This document shows, piece after piece, positions 47,336-60,271 of a stretch of DNA of 64,000 nt. A program made the translations under genes and the position numbers. Numbering within the stretch: the first letter of the stretch is position 1; every line of letters begins with the position of its first letter. This DNA comes from Leucaena leucocephala (taxonomy: Eukaryota; Streptophyta; Magnoliopsida; Fabales; Fabaceae): assembly GCA_037074615.1 (NCBI GenBank), contig CM073535.1, positions 3,348,001-3,412,000 of the forward strand, given 5' to 3'. The notes beneath the pieces were generated by a model that saw nothing but the letters and a program-made list of their open reading frames with translations, was not told the DNA's origin and did no database searches.

Positions 47336-50300
47336 AAATTTGACTACTCCTTTTTTTTTATATATATAAATAATAAATAATTTGACAACTCCTTCATGTA
47401 AGGGAAGTAGGCTTCCTTTTCACTTGGACTACAAAAGTTAATGCGCTGTTTTTCCATGGAATCAAAATCGAGTTGCCGTTATTGTTGTTAGGGCTTATTA
47501 AATAAGAAATCTCATCAATTTTGTATAAATATTTTTTAAGTTAAGAGATTATATTTTAATTTTAATTAAAAATTAATATTAAATTTATATAATTTTTTTT
47601 ATATAAAAAAACCGTATGCCAATATTTTAACTATTTTACATGATCTAAAAAACCATTGACAGTATAGTCACTCATTTTTTTTAAATAATAGCTTAGATTT
47701 TTTATTTTATAATTTTAAAAGTATGACTGATCCTCATAAAATATACCAATAATATTTTATAAAGTAAAAAACAACAATTTTAAGTATTTTAATTTTTTTT
47801 AAATTTCATTATTATTATTTTATATAAACATTTAAATATCAGTTCTCCTAAAAAATCTTAGCCTTTGATTATATACTAAAATAGCACCGATGCACATGCT
47901 ACATTACTTGCTAGTGGTATATATTAGAATATTCAATTTGGATATTTAAATAATGGGCCATTCATGTCATACGCTAAATTTCCAACACAGGAAAATTATA
48001 ATTTCATCATATACCTGCCAAACAAGTATTTGGCTTTAAAATAACCCTTTTCATGCAAGTTGCTTTCGGATCCCTTTTTTCCTTTCCCTTGCATTTTTTT
48101 CTTTTATTGTTTTTATAAACATAAATATCTTATTATTAAAAATAATTTTATTCAAGATACTATTATATATTAAATATGGATATATCTTCTAATAAAAAAT
48201 TAAATCATAATTTTATGAGAAATAACCATTCTCATTATATTTAATCTTATTAGTTCTCTTACCTTCTCTTTTCTGGCCTTCCCATTTTTGTAAAAGTTAC
48301 TCCATCATATCAAACATGACAGTAGCTAGGGTTAAATTGACTAATATATTTTTATTGGATTGTTGAAAGAGGTGTTTTTGTTTTGCAAGATGGATTTAAA
48401 AGGAAGGATTTTGTTCTTTTTTTTTTGTATTATAAAATTTTTAAGAGGGGAGACATTTTTTAAAATTTTCTCACCTCCCTTAACCATTCCGTAAAAAAAT
48501 TAGAGAATTTAGAAAAAAAATTAAATTTTTACTTTATTTTAATTATTATATCTATAATATTTTTTAATATCTCTAAAATACTATTCTCTCATCTTACATT
48601 TATTTATATATAAATATTTTTTCTCTTTTCATCTTTTAAATTAAATAATATAATATTAAAATACTTCTATTCTAATCAATCAAAATAAGATAGTATTAAA
48701 ATATTCTCTTTCCACTCTTCTTTCTTTCCCTCCACTTCCCTTTCCTCGATCAAATTAAACACCCCCTTAGTATCCTATCTTGATCAAAAGATTAAAGCAG
48801 CAAAATGACTTTTATACCCCTTGCCTACTGGTCTAGAATATAATGCGAGACTTTAACCTCCTCTTCAATCCACACTTGATTTCCAAGGAAAGATTTGGTA
48901 ATGTTGACACTACCAAACGTTTATTTATATATATAAACAAACGTAAGTACATATAATTATGTATAATTTTTTCCATATTAATTAGAATTGAACCTTGCGT
49001 AGTGAGGTGGATGAAGGAAATGTGCGGATACAATGCATATATGCATACATGGAGGCAGCGTAAGAATCATAATCATAAGAGAACTAACTGATTGGCGAGA
49101 CAAAGACAAGTCAGAAATAAGTTGCGTCCTGAAGATCATAGGACACTTGTTTCTCCAATTAAGTGGCGGAAACTCTCCTTCGGAATTGATTTGATGATGA
49201 CGATGATGTGTGTGTAGTAAGCACTGGAGGAGTATTATATTAATTCAGTAAATTGGTGCATAACAACTTTTGTGTAAAAGGTTGCTGATTCATATGTCCT
49301 ATAGTGTACATTGGTCAGGTTTGGCTGCAGGATGATGAGCTTCCGGGAAATTAGAGGAGCAAAGTAAAATTAGTTGGAGACAAGTCAAAGCAACATAAGG
49401 AAAGGTTGTCATTTTTTGGTCTCCCAAATGTTTCCACCACATCCCATCTATTGGCCCGTATGGCAAGTGGAATCATTTCATCTTCTTGATAGAAAAAAAA
49501 AGTGTAATCTGTCTGTGTTCCTTTTGCATTCCATACGTAAGGTTCACACGTACACGAACACGAAGATTGAATGATGTGTGAAGTAATAAGAAAAGGGATA
49601 TGGTGTTGAAATGAACGGAAAGTGGGTAAGAAGAAAGAGAAATTAAAGTGAAGAGAAGAGATGTTGAGAGGGACAGCGCATCGTCTCTGCAAGTCCCTCT
49701 CTCACTATTCCAAACTCCTCAAGTGTCCCGGTCAGGTGTGGAAGCCATCTATCCGTTCATATATATTATTAATTACATATTCTCCTACCCCTTTGCCCCC
49801 GCCAATTCAAACTTTGTCCTTTTCTTTTCTGAAAAAATCCATAAACAATTCGTGTTTTGAATTTTTTTTTACCTCCTTTATTTATATGAAAACATATCAA
49901 ATCCTCCTAGCTAATAAATTTGTAAACTGAAGCTTTTTACTAATCTTTCATTTTCTTTATAATTTCCATTCTTTCTTTTTTTGGGTGACCACTTTTGCAT
50001 ATAATTTTAAGTGATCAGTTTTATTTATGTTTAAAAAAAATTCCAATTTTTTTTTGAAGTATTCAAAAGTGGCACTTTGATTTTTATAGCAAATAGCAAA
50101 GCCTGATCTCTTAAGATATGCATGCAGATCCTTTTTAACTAAATTTGCTCACAATATATAGTTTATCTTTATCATGTTTCTTAATCAACTCTTTATTTAA
50201 CTCCCTTAGCTTCCTCGCGAATAGCAAAGCCTAATCTCTTAAGATATGCACGGAGATAAAGTGGTATAATGAGTTCCATTTCAATCAATCCCACTCACTC

Positions 50301-52623
50301 ACATTAGCTATGATTTTCTATATAGAATAATCCGTTATTATACTATACTTTCTCTAATCTCAAATATAACTAACTAAACGGTACTTGGTAACATGCATTT
50401 ATATTGACAGAAAGTGATGTAATGACTATGTATTTATATCTATTTTCTATTCTCAATTACCTTCTTTAACTTATCTCTCTTTGTTTAAAACATATAGCTT
50501 GGAATTATAATTCCAGACTATCTCATAAGAGGATATGTTCATTTAATTAATTACTTCTTTTTGGTGATTATATATATTTGTATATTCAAATAAAACTTAT
50601 GATGATATACTTTTATTATCGTTTTATTTATTTTTCCCGCGAACTCTTAAATATCGAGTGAAAGTATGTATAGGAAATTTAGAACAAGTATTGCCTTATC
50701 AAGTTTCATTGTTAGCTTACGAGGCCATAGCCCTTAAAATTAAATTTCAGTAGCAAAACTTCCCATAATTAATTAGGTTAAAGTCATGGGCGACGATTTG
50801 TGACCTGTTCAAAACCCATATCTCGTTTTCCTTTATTTAATAATACTGGGTTGATCAGAAAGTATTAACAGAAAATTAATCAGAGCAGACAATGAAAATG
50901 ACAAAATAGCAAATACTTAGCTGCCACTTGAAATGGCATTGGAATTCCAAAGCAATATTACTAAAACCTTGGAAAAAGACAACACAAGACATCATATAAT
51001 TCTAATTACAAAACCATTAACGCATTGATGAGGGTATACTTACTGATAAATTGTTTGCTTCTTATGTTCAGACAATAAAATATGCGAACTCGCCTCCATG
51101 TTTCATATGATCTATCTTAGTCTTGAAATTAAATTATACTATGATGTTTGAAGCAGCTCCTTGTTTGCCTAGTTATGAGTCACCGTGGCTTTGAAACTAC
51201 TATTGTATCTGTTTCCTGGTCACAAGTTCGAATCATGAACTTGTCAACTTAATATACATTTGAACCTTGATCTTCTAGCAAGCTAGATAGCTAGCTAGTT
51301 GCCTGTATCAGTCAATTTCAAATAATATACTCCTCCTCGAATATTTAATATAATAATTAATTATCTTTTTTATAAATTAAAGAAATTAAAGAAATTATTT
51401 AATTACGACTAAATCTAATATCTCAATATGAATTCATTTTATATGCTCTTTAATATCTCGAAATTAGTCAACTGACTTTTATATTAATTATAATTAACTG
51501 ATTTATTTAGTTTATTTAATTATCTAAAATATCAAGTAATTTTTATAATTAGGATCAGATGTACTATGTTTAAATTCCACTTTTAATTTGGCTCATGAAT
51601 GTCATCCATTTATGTTTTTGTTCCAAAGTGTAAGCATTATCAGTATAAAGTTTTTGAAGTTTATGACAAATCTCATTAAGAAAATGTAATGTTAGAATGT
51701 TACTTTGAAATAAAGGCCTTATAAAGCCTTAAGCTTCCTTACTCCAATAACAAATTTTTAGAGGGTGATTCCCCAAAAGACCTGTTCTTATTACTACAAA
51801 TTAAATCACACAAGGTATAATCTCAGTAACTGGAAAATTTAATCCATTATATATTTTATATATGAATATTGAAATGTACAAAATTGAATCAATATATGAC
51901 ATCAGAGCCGCCGTGTAGTATTTTTATTTTATTATGTTAAAATTTTTCTATGCATGTTGCGAAAGATATGTAATAAGATTGAGTTTTCCAGATGGCTCAC
52001 TTCCATCAAGCTTCCTTGTTAAATTCGTGCGTGCTTCCGTCCGAAGTTTTCTTTTCCAATAGTAATAAGGCCAAATCAAGCTTCGCCATATTCTTGAATA
52101 TGAGAGATGCATGCATGTTCTTCTCGGATCTCTCTCTTAAAACAAAATCTAGATGTGACCCGAATCTAATTAATCACATCTTCCTTCAATTATGTAGTTT
52201 ATGATGGCTTTATGCAATATCGAAGAGCGATACCACCATAGTATGAGACATCTTATTAATTAGTCAATTGAAAATTTCCGCTTCTCAATTATATGAACTG
52301 AACTACTACATATTCCCTTTCTGTTTAATATTGATTTTCTGCAATTTTTAGATGAAATTAGAATTAGCCATTCAATTTTATATAGTTAATTTATTGACCG
52401 GTACTTTGCATGTTTAATTTATTCAAAACCTTGTCGTTAAACGCTGATCAAAGTGTGCACGTACTGAATTGAGTTGTTTGGTAGAAGAGTCTCTCAAAAA
52501 CAGGATACAACTGATCATAAACTCATGAAAGTGTGTTGCGTGGGTCAATACAAAAGAAAAGAGCTTCTCTTCAAACCCATTGTTTTTAATTCTTAATCTA
52601 TGTTATTGACGAACAACTATTAC
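47336..52623. other. Long AT-rich intergenic DNA, one possible MITE
   Basis: No gene recognised across 5.3 kb. A possible MITE spans about 48371-48769: its ends GAGGTGTTTTTGTTTTG and (inverted) GGGGGTGTTTAATTTG are roughly alike. A 32-bp direct repeat containing ATAGCAAAGCCTRATCTCTT occurs at about 50092-50122 and 50220-50250. Plus-strand ORFs at 49648-49930 and 51992-52204 have no recognisable content. Confidence 0.5.
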
Positions 52624-53345
52624 GGATCTATTTGGATAGACTTTTGAAAAATAGCTTTTAAAAAAAAAAATTTTTGACAGCTTTTAGAAAAAGATTTTGG
52701 AGAAAAATTTATAGAAAAAAAGTAGTTCTAGATAAATGAGTGTTTAGATGGATATTCCCAAAATGACTTTTGTGATTGACAAATTACTAGAAAATGTATA
52801 AGATAAAAAAAAACCACCATCAACTCGCCCTATTCATTGCCACTATGACTCGTACTGTTCAACTATCAACAGCGATAACGAGATGAGAGAGAATTGGTTC
52901 TTCTGGAGAAGCGATGGTAAGCTCATGGTGACGACACACCCACAGATACGAACCAATGATGGTGTCCAGTCCAATGACAATATGGCGGCCACGAATGAAA
53001 GCGACGGACAGCCACGACAATACGCGACACAACCAACAACCAACAACACGCGATCATTATCTTTCTCCTCTTCAGCTCAATGCCGGCACCAGTGAGTGAG
53101 ACTGTCGGCAGAAAAGAGAGTAGGGAGGAGAGAGAAAAAATAAGAATAAAATAGTAATTAGGTAGTCTATAAACTCTTTTACTGTTTTATAAACTATTCT
53201 CAGTAGTTTATTTAAAACTATAATTTTAAATCATATTTTAGTCTAAAAACTCTTTTGCACAAATATAACTGTTTATTTTAAAATTTTTCTAAACTAAAGT
53301 TTGAGCTATAAGTTATTTTAAAACTATGGTTTTAATACTCCCAGG
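52624..53345. mobile_element. Tourist-like MITE (copy 7) with GC-rich interior
   Basis: The left starts GGATCTATTTGGATAG. The left core (GGAGAAAAATTTATAGAAAA, GAGTGTTTAGATGGATATTC, TTGACAAATTACTAG) and right core (GTCTATAAACTCTTTTACTG, TATTTTAGTCTAAAAACTC) match the family. The middle, about 52815-53120, is GC-richer unrelated DNA carrying short ORFs on both strands, as in copy 4 but with different content. The right end is eroded, so it is approximate. Confidence 0.6.
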
Positions 53346-54524
53346 CACTACTTGTTTGAAGGATACCCACCTATTCGTTAAAATTGTTCCTTGCAACTTA
53401 TTAAGAGGCTTCACCTTGAATAAAAATATAGTCACAAAAAGATGCATAGGAAATCGAAGAAAATAAGAAGAGAAGCGTTGGATCATGCTATTAAAATTCA
53501 ACTGTTGGGTAGGTTGGTTATATCAGTGAACGATGAAGTTCTTTCAAGTCAGTTCAGATCCAATTTTAATTTGGACGGGTAAACCAAATTAAACTTTATT
53601 TTTTATCCTCATGCTTTATTTAAAACGATATCGTCTTTGAGTTATAAAAAATATAGCAGTATATTTATAATTTAATAACTCTATTTTATTAATTTATATT
53701 TATTTTATAACATAAATATTCTATTTACTTGTTAATTAATACAGTTTTATTTAAATATTATTTTTTAAGGGTTATATATAAATATTTTTATATATTTAAA
53801 TTAAATTATATTATCTTAGTCATGATTAAATTGATTTCAATTAATTCAATTATAGTTAGACTATTAACCTTTAAATTAGTATTTTAAATCTAACTAGTTT
53901 GATGACGAGTCCGATTTATAGCTTAGCGTATATAAACGTTTGGGGCAAAAAAACAAGTATATATACATTATTTTTTGAGAAGAGAAGCAAGGTCTGAACT
54001 TCATAAATAGCAATGTCTAGTCTCGTTGTTCAGACTCTATTCAATCTTATAATATTAAACCTACTGTACTTTGGCATCGATTAACATCTTTAATTTATAT
54101 TCTAACTAATTAAAATACTTTATAATCTTAAAAAAATGTCCCAACAATTTCAGTGGGGCAGACGAGAAATTCTCTGGCTTATAATTGGTTTATGTTTACA
54201 AGAAATTGGGGGAGGCACTTGAACAGCCTAGAGCCAATAATAAATTACTATATTAATAACAAACTAATATGTAGGAACATATTAGTCTTAGAGGTAGGTT
54301 AATGCTGCAAAGGAAGGAAAATTTATTATTGGGTCGAACTGGAAAGGAGATTTCTACTACTGCCATGACACGACGACGATCTAGTTCTTCAAAATGAAGA
54401 ATGAATCTCGTTCTCTAAAATTTCAGGGGAAGCAAGCTATAATAATTAATAGAGAAATGGTCTTGCATTATATGTAAACCCTTGGAAAAATGATCTGTCC
54501 TTCACATGCATCAAAAGTCCAAAT
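53346..54524. other. Intergenic DNA upstream of FMO1, no gene seen
   Basis: AT-rich, with no recognisable coding or repeat structure until the FMO1 promoter motifs start at 54525. Confidence 0.55.
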
Positions 54525-54573
54525 CACGTGCCCTCTGCGTGACGAATTCATGCAATGTAATGTCTATATAAAC
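54525..54573 (+). promoter_or_regulatory. FMO1 promoter: G-box, TGA motif and TATA box
   Basis: CACGTG at 54525-54530, TGACG at 54540-54544 and a TATA box CTATATAAAC at 54564-54573, all about 105-150 bases before the FMO1 ATG. CACGTG and TGACG are bZIP sites. TGACG is the half-site bound by TGA factors of the salicylic-acid response, and Arabidopsis FMO1 responds to that pathway. Binding here is inferred from the motifs only. Confidence 0.55.
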
Positions 54574-54676
54574 CTCAAACCCTCACCTTCTACAGCACAC
54601 AGCATCGATCAATCTCATCACTTAAGCCTTCAAAACTTTTCTTTCCTTATTATCAGCTTCTATATTTCTTCAAACC

Positions 54677-57600
54677 ATGGATTCCCATCAAAACCTGCCC
54701 GTTCTGGTTTCGAAAATCGGCATCATAGGGGCCGGAGTTAGCGGCATTGCTGCTGCAAAACATCTTTCCCGCCATAACCCTGTTGTGTTTGAAGCCTCTC
54801 ACTCCATTGGAGGGGTTTGGAAGCACTGCTCCTATAACTCCACCAGGCTTCAGTCACACCGACGTTCCTATGAGTTCACTGATTTCCCATGGCCCGATAG
54901 AGACAACTCAGAATTTCCCACCCATATGGAGATACTGAACTATCTGAAGTCTTATGCTGAGCACTTTGATGTGCTCAAGAACATAAGATTCAACTCTAGG
55001 GTGGTGGAAATCCGGTTTGTTGGCGGCGAGCGGGATAACTCTGATATCGCAGGGTTAACCGATGGCGGGGACTATGGAAGCCTTCTTCCTGGTCGGCCAG
55101 TGTGGGAAGTCGCTGTTCAAACTAATGAATCTGACACCATTCAGGTGCTTATTAGCTTCTTCACTCTTCGCCATTTCCTCTTTCCTTCTTTTCATTCTGG
55201 CATCATAATAATCACCAAGTGGATGTCTCTCAAACAATGAGATATTATTGTGAGCTTGAAACTAGGGTTTTAATTTGAGGTGTTCTTCGTGGTATAAAAT
55301 AAATATATGTCCTAGGACTGAGATGCATGGCATATGCTACTGTGATTGATATATATCATGCCTCATATCCTATGAATTCCATAAGAATAATGATGGTTAA
55401 AGTACTTTAATTTGATTTTTCAGTGGTACGGTTTCGAGTTTATAGTGTTGTGCAACGGAAAATATGGAGACGTCGCAAGGATTCCAAGTTTTGCGAGAAA
55501 CAAGGGACCACAGGTATTTGAAGGAAAGCTTCTTCACACACTTGATTACTGCAAACTTGATGGCGAAGCTGCCACTCAACTTCTCAAGGGAAAGAAAGTT
55601 GCAGTCGTCGGCTTCAGAAAGTCCGCCATCGATTTAGCCCTCGAATGTGCAGAGGCTAACCAAGGTAAATTTCTATTTACTTTTAATTTTACTTTCTTCT
55701 TCTTAACAAAATTTTTTCCATTTGAATATTGATTGATGCTCCCTCCCATAGAAAACTCGTGGGTTTTAGTCTTAGTTTTACTTCCCCCTCTTCTCTGTTC
55801 AAAAGCACATAACATGATTTGTTTGACGAATGTCAAAGCGTATGTGTTTTATGCTCGTGGCACGATTGATTTTTATCCCCTTTTAGCATCCTCTTCTCTA
55901 ACTTTTTCCTAGTACGGCTTGCGACAAAAATTGCTTTCATATATACATCCCAACCAACATGTTTCAAGTTGCATGGCATGGGACACTGCCCAATTAATGT
56001 TCTCGTCGTTCTCCTTTTTTTGTTTCTTAAAAATTAAATTGGTTAACAAGGTTTAGTTCCCGCGTATACATATGATTTTTAATGATCTTTTAGATAAATG
56101 GTGTCTGCAGTCTACTTAATTAAACAGATAACGATGAAATAATGTATGATGATTAATTTCTTTATGGGCTTTTGGCTGTTATTAGCTTCGGGTATTTTTT
56201 TCTATTTTTCCAAGTCAGAATTTGCAGGGCTTGATTCCATACCGGAAGATGCATTGACTTAGCTTGTTGACTCCAAATTTCTTGCATATATTGGTATCAT
56301 ATTGGACGCGTCTCCTTCACATGATTTAGAATTCCAAAAATAATATTTGACTTTGGAAATTATAAAATTCATATATATATAAATTAATTTATGAAAAAAA
56401 GATTTGAATGGGAGATTCCAATTTTCACCTCAATACTATTTTATTTAATTTTTTATTTATAATTATTGTCTAGAAGCTTCACCGGAATTTCAAAAACCAT
56501 ATGGCTTTGACTAATTAAGTTTGCTCAATTTATGTGCTAACATATTACATCGATCTCTTTTCTTCTAATAAAAGGAAATCATGTATCTTATAAAATATAC
56601 AGGCAGACTTAATGCTTTCAAAAATGCTAACATTGTCAACGCAATAAGTCATTCATGTTGAATATTACCTATGGTGAGAGATTTAATTTACACATATTAT
56701 TGTTGGAATTTGTCTTTTCAAGGACAAAATATAACTTATTAATATTGTGTTACCCCAGCCAAACACGTGTCAGCACGTAATTAATATGGCTTTTATTAAG
56801 GGTTGACACAAGGTTCAATCCAAAAAACAAAAGGAGTTGACATAAGGTCGTATTTGAATTTCTTATGTTTTTATATCTGTCTATGGGTTAGCTTCATAAT
56901 TAATCACTTTACAGCCTTCACTAATTAATTAAGCTGAATATCAATTTCTGAGGTGACTATAGAACCAACTGATTTTCTTTTTCGAAAAATCCTAAACAGC
57001 GATTAAAATATACTAATAGAAGGCATATAAAGATTGTTACTACATCTGAACAACTGGCATCATTGTTTTGTTGTTCATCATGTTCTTTCTGTTTATCAAA
57101 TTTCAACATCATAACGAATGTTTTCTGCTGAATTGTTCTGAATTAGGACCTGAAGGGAAACCCTGCACAATGGTGGTAAGGACTCTGCATTGGACGGTTC
57201 CTCATTACTGGATTTGTGGGTTGCCATTTTTCTTGTTCTATTCTACAAGAGCTTCTCAGTTCCTCAACGAAAGACCTAACCAAGGCCTCCTCAAAACCCT
57301 TCTCTGGCTCCTCTTATCTCCCATGGTAATTTAACATTATCCAGTTTCATAGTATCACAACAGATACAGCTCTAAATAAATGTTGACGCTAATGATTCGT
57401 TGTTACTCAATGAAACTTGAACAGAGGCGTGGGATTTCAAAATTCATTGAATCCTACCTACTATGGAAGCTTCCTCTAGAGAAGTATGGACTGAAACCAG
57501 AACACCCATTTGAGGAGGACTATGCATCATGTCAGATGGCTGTAATGCCAGAGAAATTCTTCCCTGAAGCTGATAAGGGTAAGATTGTCTTTAAGAAATC

Positions 57601-58213
57601 GTCCGCCAAGTGGTGGTTCTGGAACGGAGGAATTGAATTTGAAGACAACACTAAAGTGGAGGCTGACGTGGTGATTCTTGCTACTGGCTTTGACGGGAAG
57701 AAGAAGATTAAGACCATTTTACCAGAGCCTTTCCGAAGCCTCTTGGAATACCCTTCTGGACTTATGCCATTATACAGGTAACTAAAGTAGGATTGTTTAT
57801 ATAACCCCTCTTAATCCCAACACTTCAAAAGAACTGAGAACTAACGTTTGAATCAATGTCTTCATGGTAGGGGAACCATTCATCCATTGATTCCAAACAT
57901 GGCTTTTGTGGGTTACGTTGAGAGTGTTTCAAACCTTCACTCATCTGAGCTGTGTTCCATGTGGCTTTCTCATCTGATAGACGACAGGTTCAAACTCCCA
58001 AGTATTGAGAAGATGCTTTCACAAACACTTGAGGAGATGGAGGTGATGAAGAGGTATACCAGATTCTACAAAAAGCACTGCATTTCAGCTTACAGCATCA
58101 AGCACAGCGATGAAATATGCCAAGACATGGGTTGGAGTTCTTGGAGGAAGAAGAGCTGGATCTCAGAAGTATTCAGCCCTTATGGCAGTGCAGACTACAA
58201 GAAGGAGGATTAA
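54677..58213 (+). CDS. FMO1: FMO1-like flavin-dependent monooxygenase
   Basis: Class B flavin monooxygenase. Arabidopsis FMO1 N-hydroxylates pipecolic acid to N-hydroxypipecolic acid, the mobile signal of systemic acquired resistance; overall similarity suggests the same role here. Five exons: 54677-55144, 55424-55664, 57147-57325, 57425-57777, 57871-58213; the frame closes at 527 aa. FAD-binding GAGVSG is at 18-23. The FMO signature FEGKLLHTLDY (188-198) is intact. The NADPH-site stretch reads VGFRKSA (218-224), lacking the usual second glycine; as I recall, Arabidopsis FMO1 has a similar form. ATGFD is at 382-386. A segment of about 40 residues encoded by exon 3 (LPFFLFYSTRASQF...) is, from memory, absent in Arabidopsis FMO1. 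Intron 2 is long (1.5 kb). Another FMO1-clade paralogue cannot be excluded. Confidence 0.9.
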
Positions 58214-58558
58214 ATAAATAAATTATATTTGGGTATGCGTTAACAGTACTAGGATGATAAGACAAATAAAATTGTGGTTCAGGCACTCTAGATCATGTTT
58301 CAGGAATCTAATATAGTTATAAAATCTTCAACTTATATCAATGTACGATGAACTTTACGATTTCAAATATCAAAATCTACCAAGAAATAAACTATGATAG
58401 TACAAGAAGTATCTTTTCATCTCCCTATGAACAAACATTCCAGAACATATCGTCATTCATCAGCTATAGCTACCATAGTTACATGGAGATTACATTATAG
58501 TTTGTAGTTTCATACTTGGCTAACTCTGTGCAAGACAAGAACAATAAAACTGCAAGTC
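58214..58558. other. Convergent 3' region of FMO1 and peroxiredoxin Q
   Basis: Only 345 bases separate the two stop codons, so the two 3' untranslated regions lie close together and may overlap. No other feature seen. Confidence 0.6.
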
Positions 58559-60072
58559 TCAAAGGCTCTGAAGTAGTTTCAAAGTCTCATCAATATGCTT
58601 TTCTGGTTGGAACTGATTGTTGTAGATGAGCTGAACCACTCCATTTTTGTCAAGGACGTAGGTTTCTCTCCCAGGCAATGCTCCAAAGAAATCACCCTTC
58701 ACTCCCCACTCTTTCCTCACATTGTTACCCTCGTCACTCAGTAGAGTAAATGGAAGTCTGTACTTCTTCGCGAAAGCCTGGAAATTCCACGCAGACATGT
58801 TCAGCATAAAAATAAATTGGATTGCATGCGAACTAAATGTAATGGAATTTTTTAATTTAACCTTGTGAGAGGAAGAATCATCGCCACTAATCCCGATAAC
58901 CTCTGCTCCTGCTTTTTTAAATTTCTCATAAGAATCCCTGAAAGCACAAGCCTGCAATCAAAGGAAGTCCAACAGCTAAACTGAATTAGCAGAACTTTTA
59001 ACACTGTGAAGCACTGTAAGTGTATGTATGAATCTAAATTTCACTATGAGTGGTCGATAATCATGTCATAGTTCTTCATTTTCCAGCAACAAGGAGCTTG
59101 CCCCTTTCTTCTATTCAAGTATGAACAACAACCGTGTTTTGGGAACAGCGTTAATTGATATGACCTATTAGCGGACAGTTTGTGATTTCTCATTGCTTTT
59201 TTTTTTTTTATATACAACATGAATAAATAGTGTAAGTTGACAGCATTATACCAAAGGAGGATTCTTCTATGAGGAGGAAATTTTTGGAATTCGGTATTTT
59301 ATCCTTTTGGTCTTGAATGACTTACTTTCATTTGCCAAGTACGCAAGTATACAGAGACACACAAGGCTACTGTTTAAATATGATCACGACAACCACTGTT
59401 TAAACTTGAACGTAAGCTTATAGGATGTGTAAAACTACTAATTCAAACGAATTATATGTTTTCCTGGAATAAGTATGATTGCAGGATAGTCACTTGTAAT
59501 GCTCAGAAGAAGAAAACGAAAAGCGTACATCTGCCCTGTCTACTGAAATTGGCATCTGCAGCGGCCGGACAAGACCAAAGACAAGCTACATTGGATGAAG
59601 GAACAAAGAACATACCTGCTTGGTACAGCCAGGGGTCTCATCAGCTGGGTAGAAATAGACAACCACGGGCTTCCCTTTGAATTTGTTGAGGCTTACAGGT
59701 TTCCCATCCTGATCCTTCAGAGTAAACTGGGGCGGCTTCGAACCTTTACTAACCTGTCAACGAATTCAAACACAACACAAACAAAAACAAGTGGACTTGT
59801 GGGTTCTAACCAATTAGAAGAAACACCATTAAAAGGGGCAGGCAGAGTTGTTTATGAACAAAATGTACCTTGGCAAAAATGGAACCTCTCACCGATGAAT
59901 AAGAAGCAGGAGGAGGGGTTGGCAGAGAGGAGAAATGGGATAGTTTGAGGCCACAGAACTGAGAATTGGAGGATCTGGGGAGACAAGGGAGGCATTGAAA
60001 AGAAGAATGGGAGGGAATTTCAGTGTGGAGCAAGGCGGGAAGAGAGTGCTTGGGAACAGAGAGGGAAGCCAT
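58559..60072 (-). CDS. PRXQ: Peroxiredoxin Q, chloroplastic
   Basis: Thiol peroxidase of the thylakoid lumen side that reduces hydrogen peroxide and alkyl hydroperoxides with thioredoxin. Four exons: 60072-59869, 59753-59616, 58951-58862, 58777-58559; the frame closes at 216 aa. Residues 1 to about 66 are a Ser/Pro-rich transit peptide. The AhpC/TSA domain follows (from PPQFTLKDQDGKPVSL). The peroxidatic cysteine is Cys111 in ADETPGCTKQ, and the resolving cysteine is Cys116, five residues on, as in PrxQ/BCP proteins. The end QLIYNNQFQPEKHIDETLK is typical of plant PrxQ. The frame is open upstream of the ATG at 60072, but the first usable codon there is GTG, so the ATG at 60072 was taken. Confidence 0.95.
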
Positions 60073-60271
60073 GGGGAAGATTGACAGTGAGAGAGATAGT
60101 GAAATGATTTGGCGTTGAGAAGGGAGGGAGGGATAAGAAGGGATCACAGCTTACAGGGGAGAGAGAAGGGTGAAGGATGTGATGAGATGAGATTGGCTTC
60201 ATGGCGTGGACGATTGCTGGCCCCAACCTCATTCTCATTCTGCATTTACCAGAGCCCCCAACATTACATAA

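Noticed and set aside
51200..51260. Possible tRNA B box (CAAGTTCGAATCATG)
   Set aside because: No cloverleaf stems or A box could be built around it. No tRNA gene was found in the window.
60073..60147. Longer N-terminus of peroxiredoxin Q
   Set aside because: The upstream start is GTG. The ATG at 60072 gives a normal transit peptide length.
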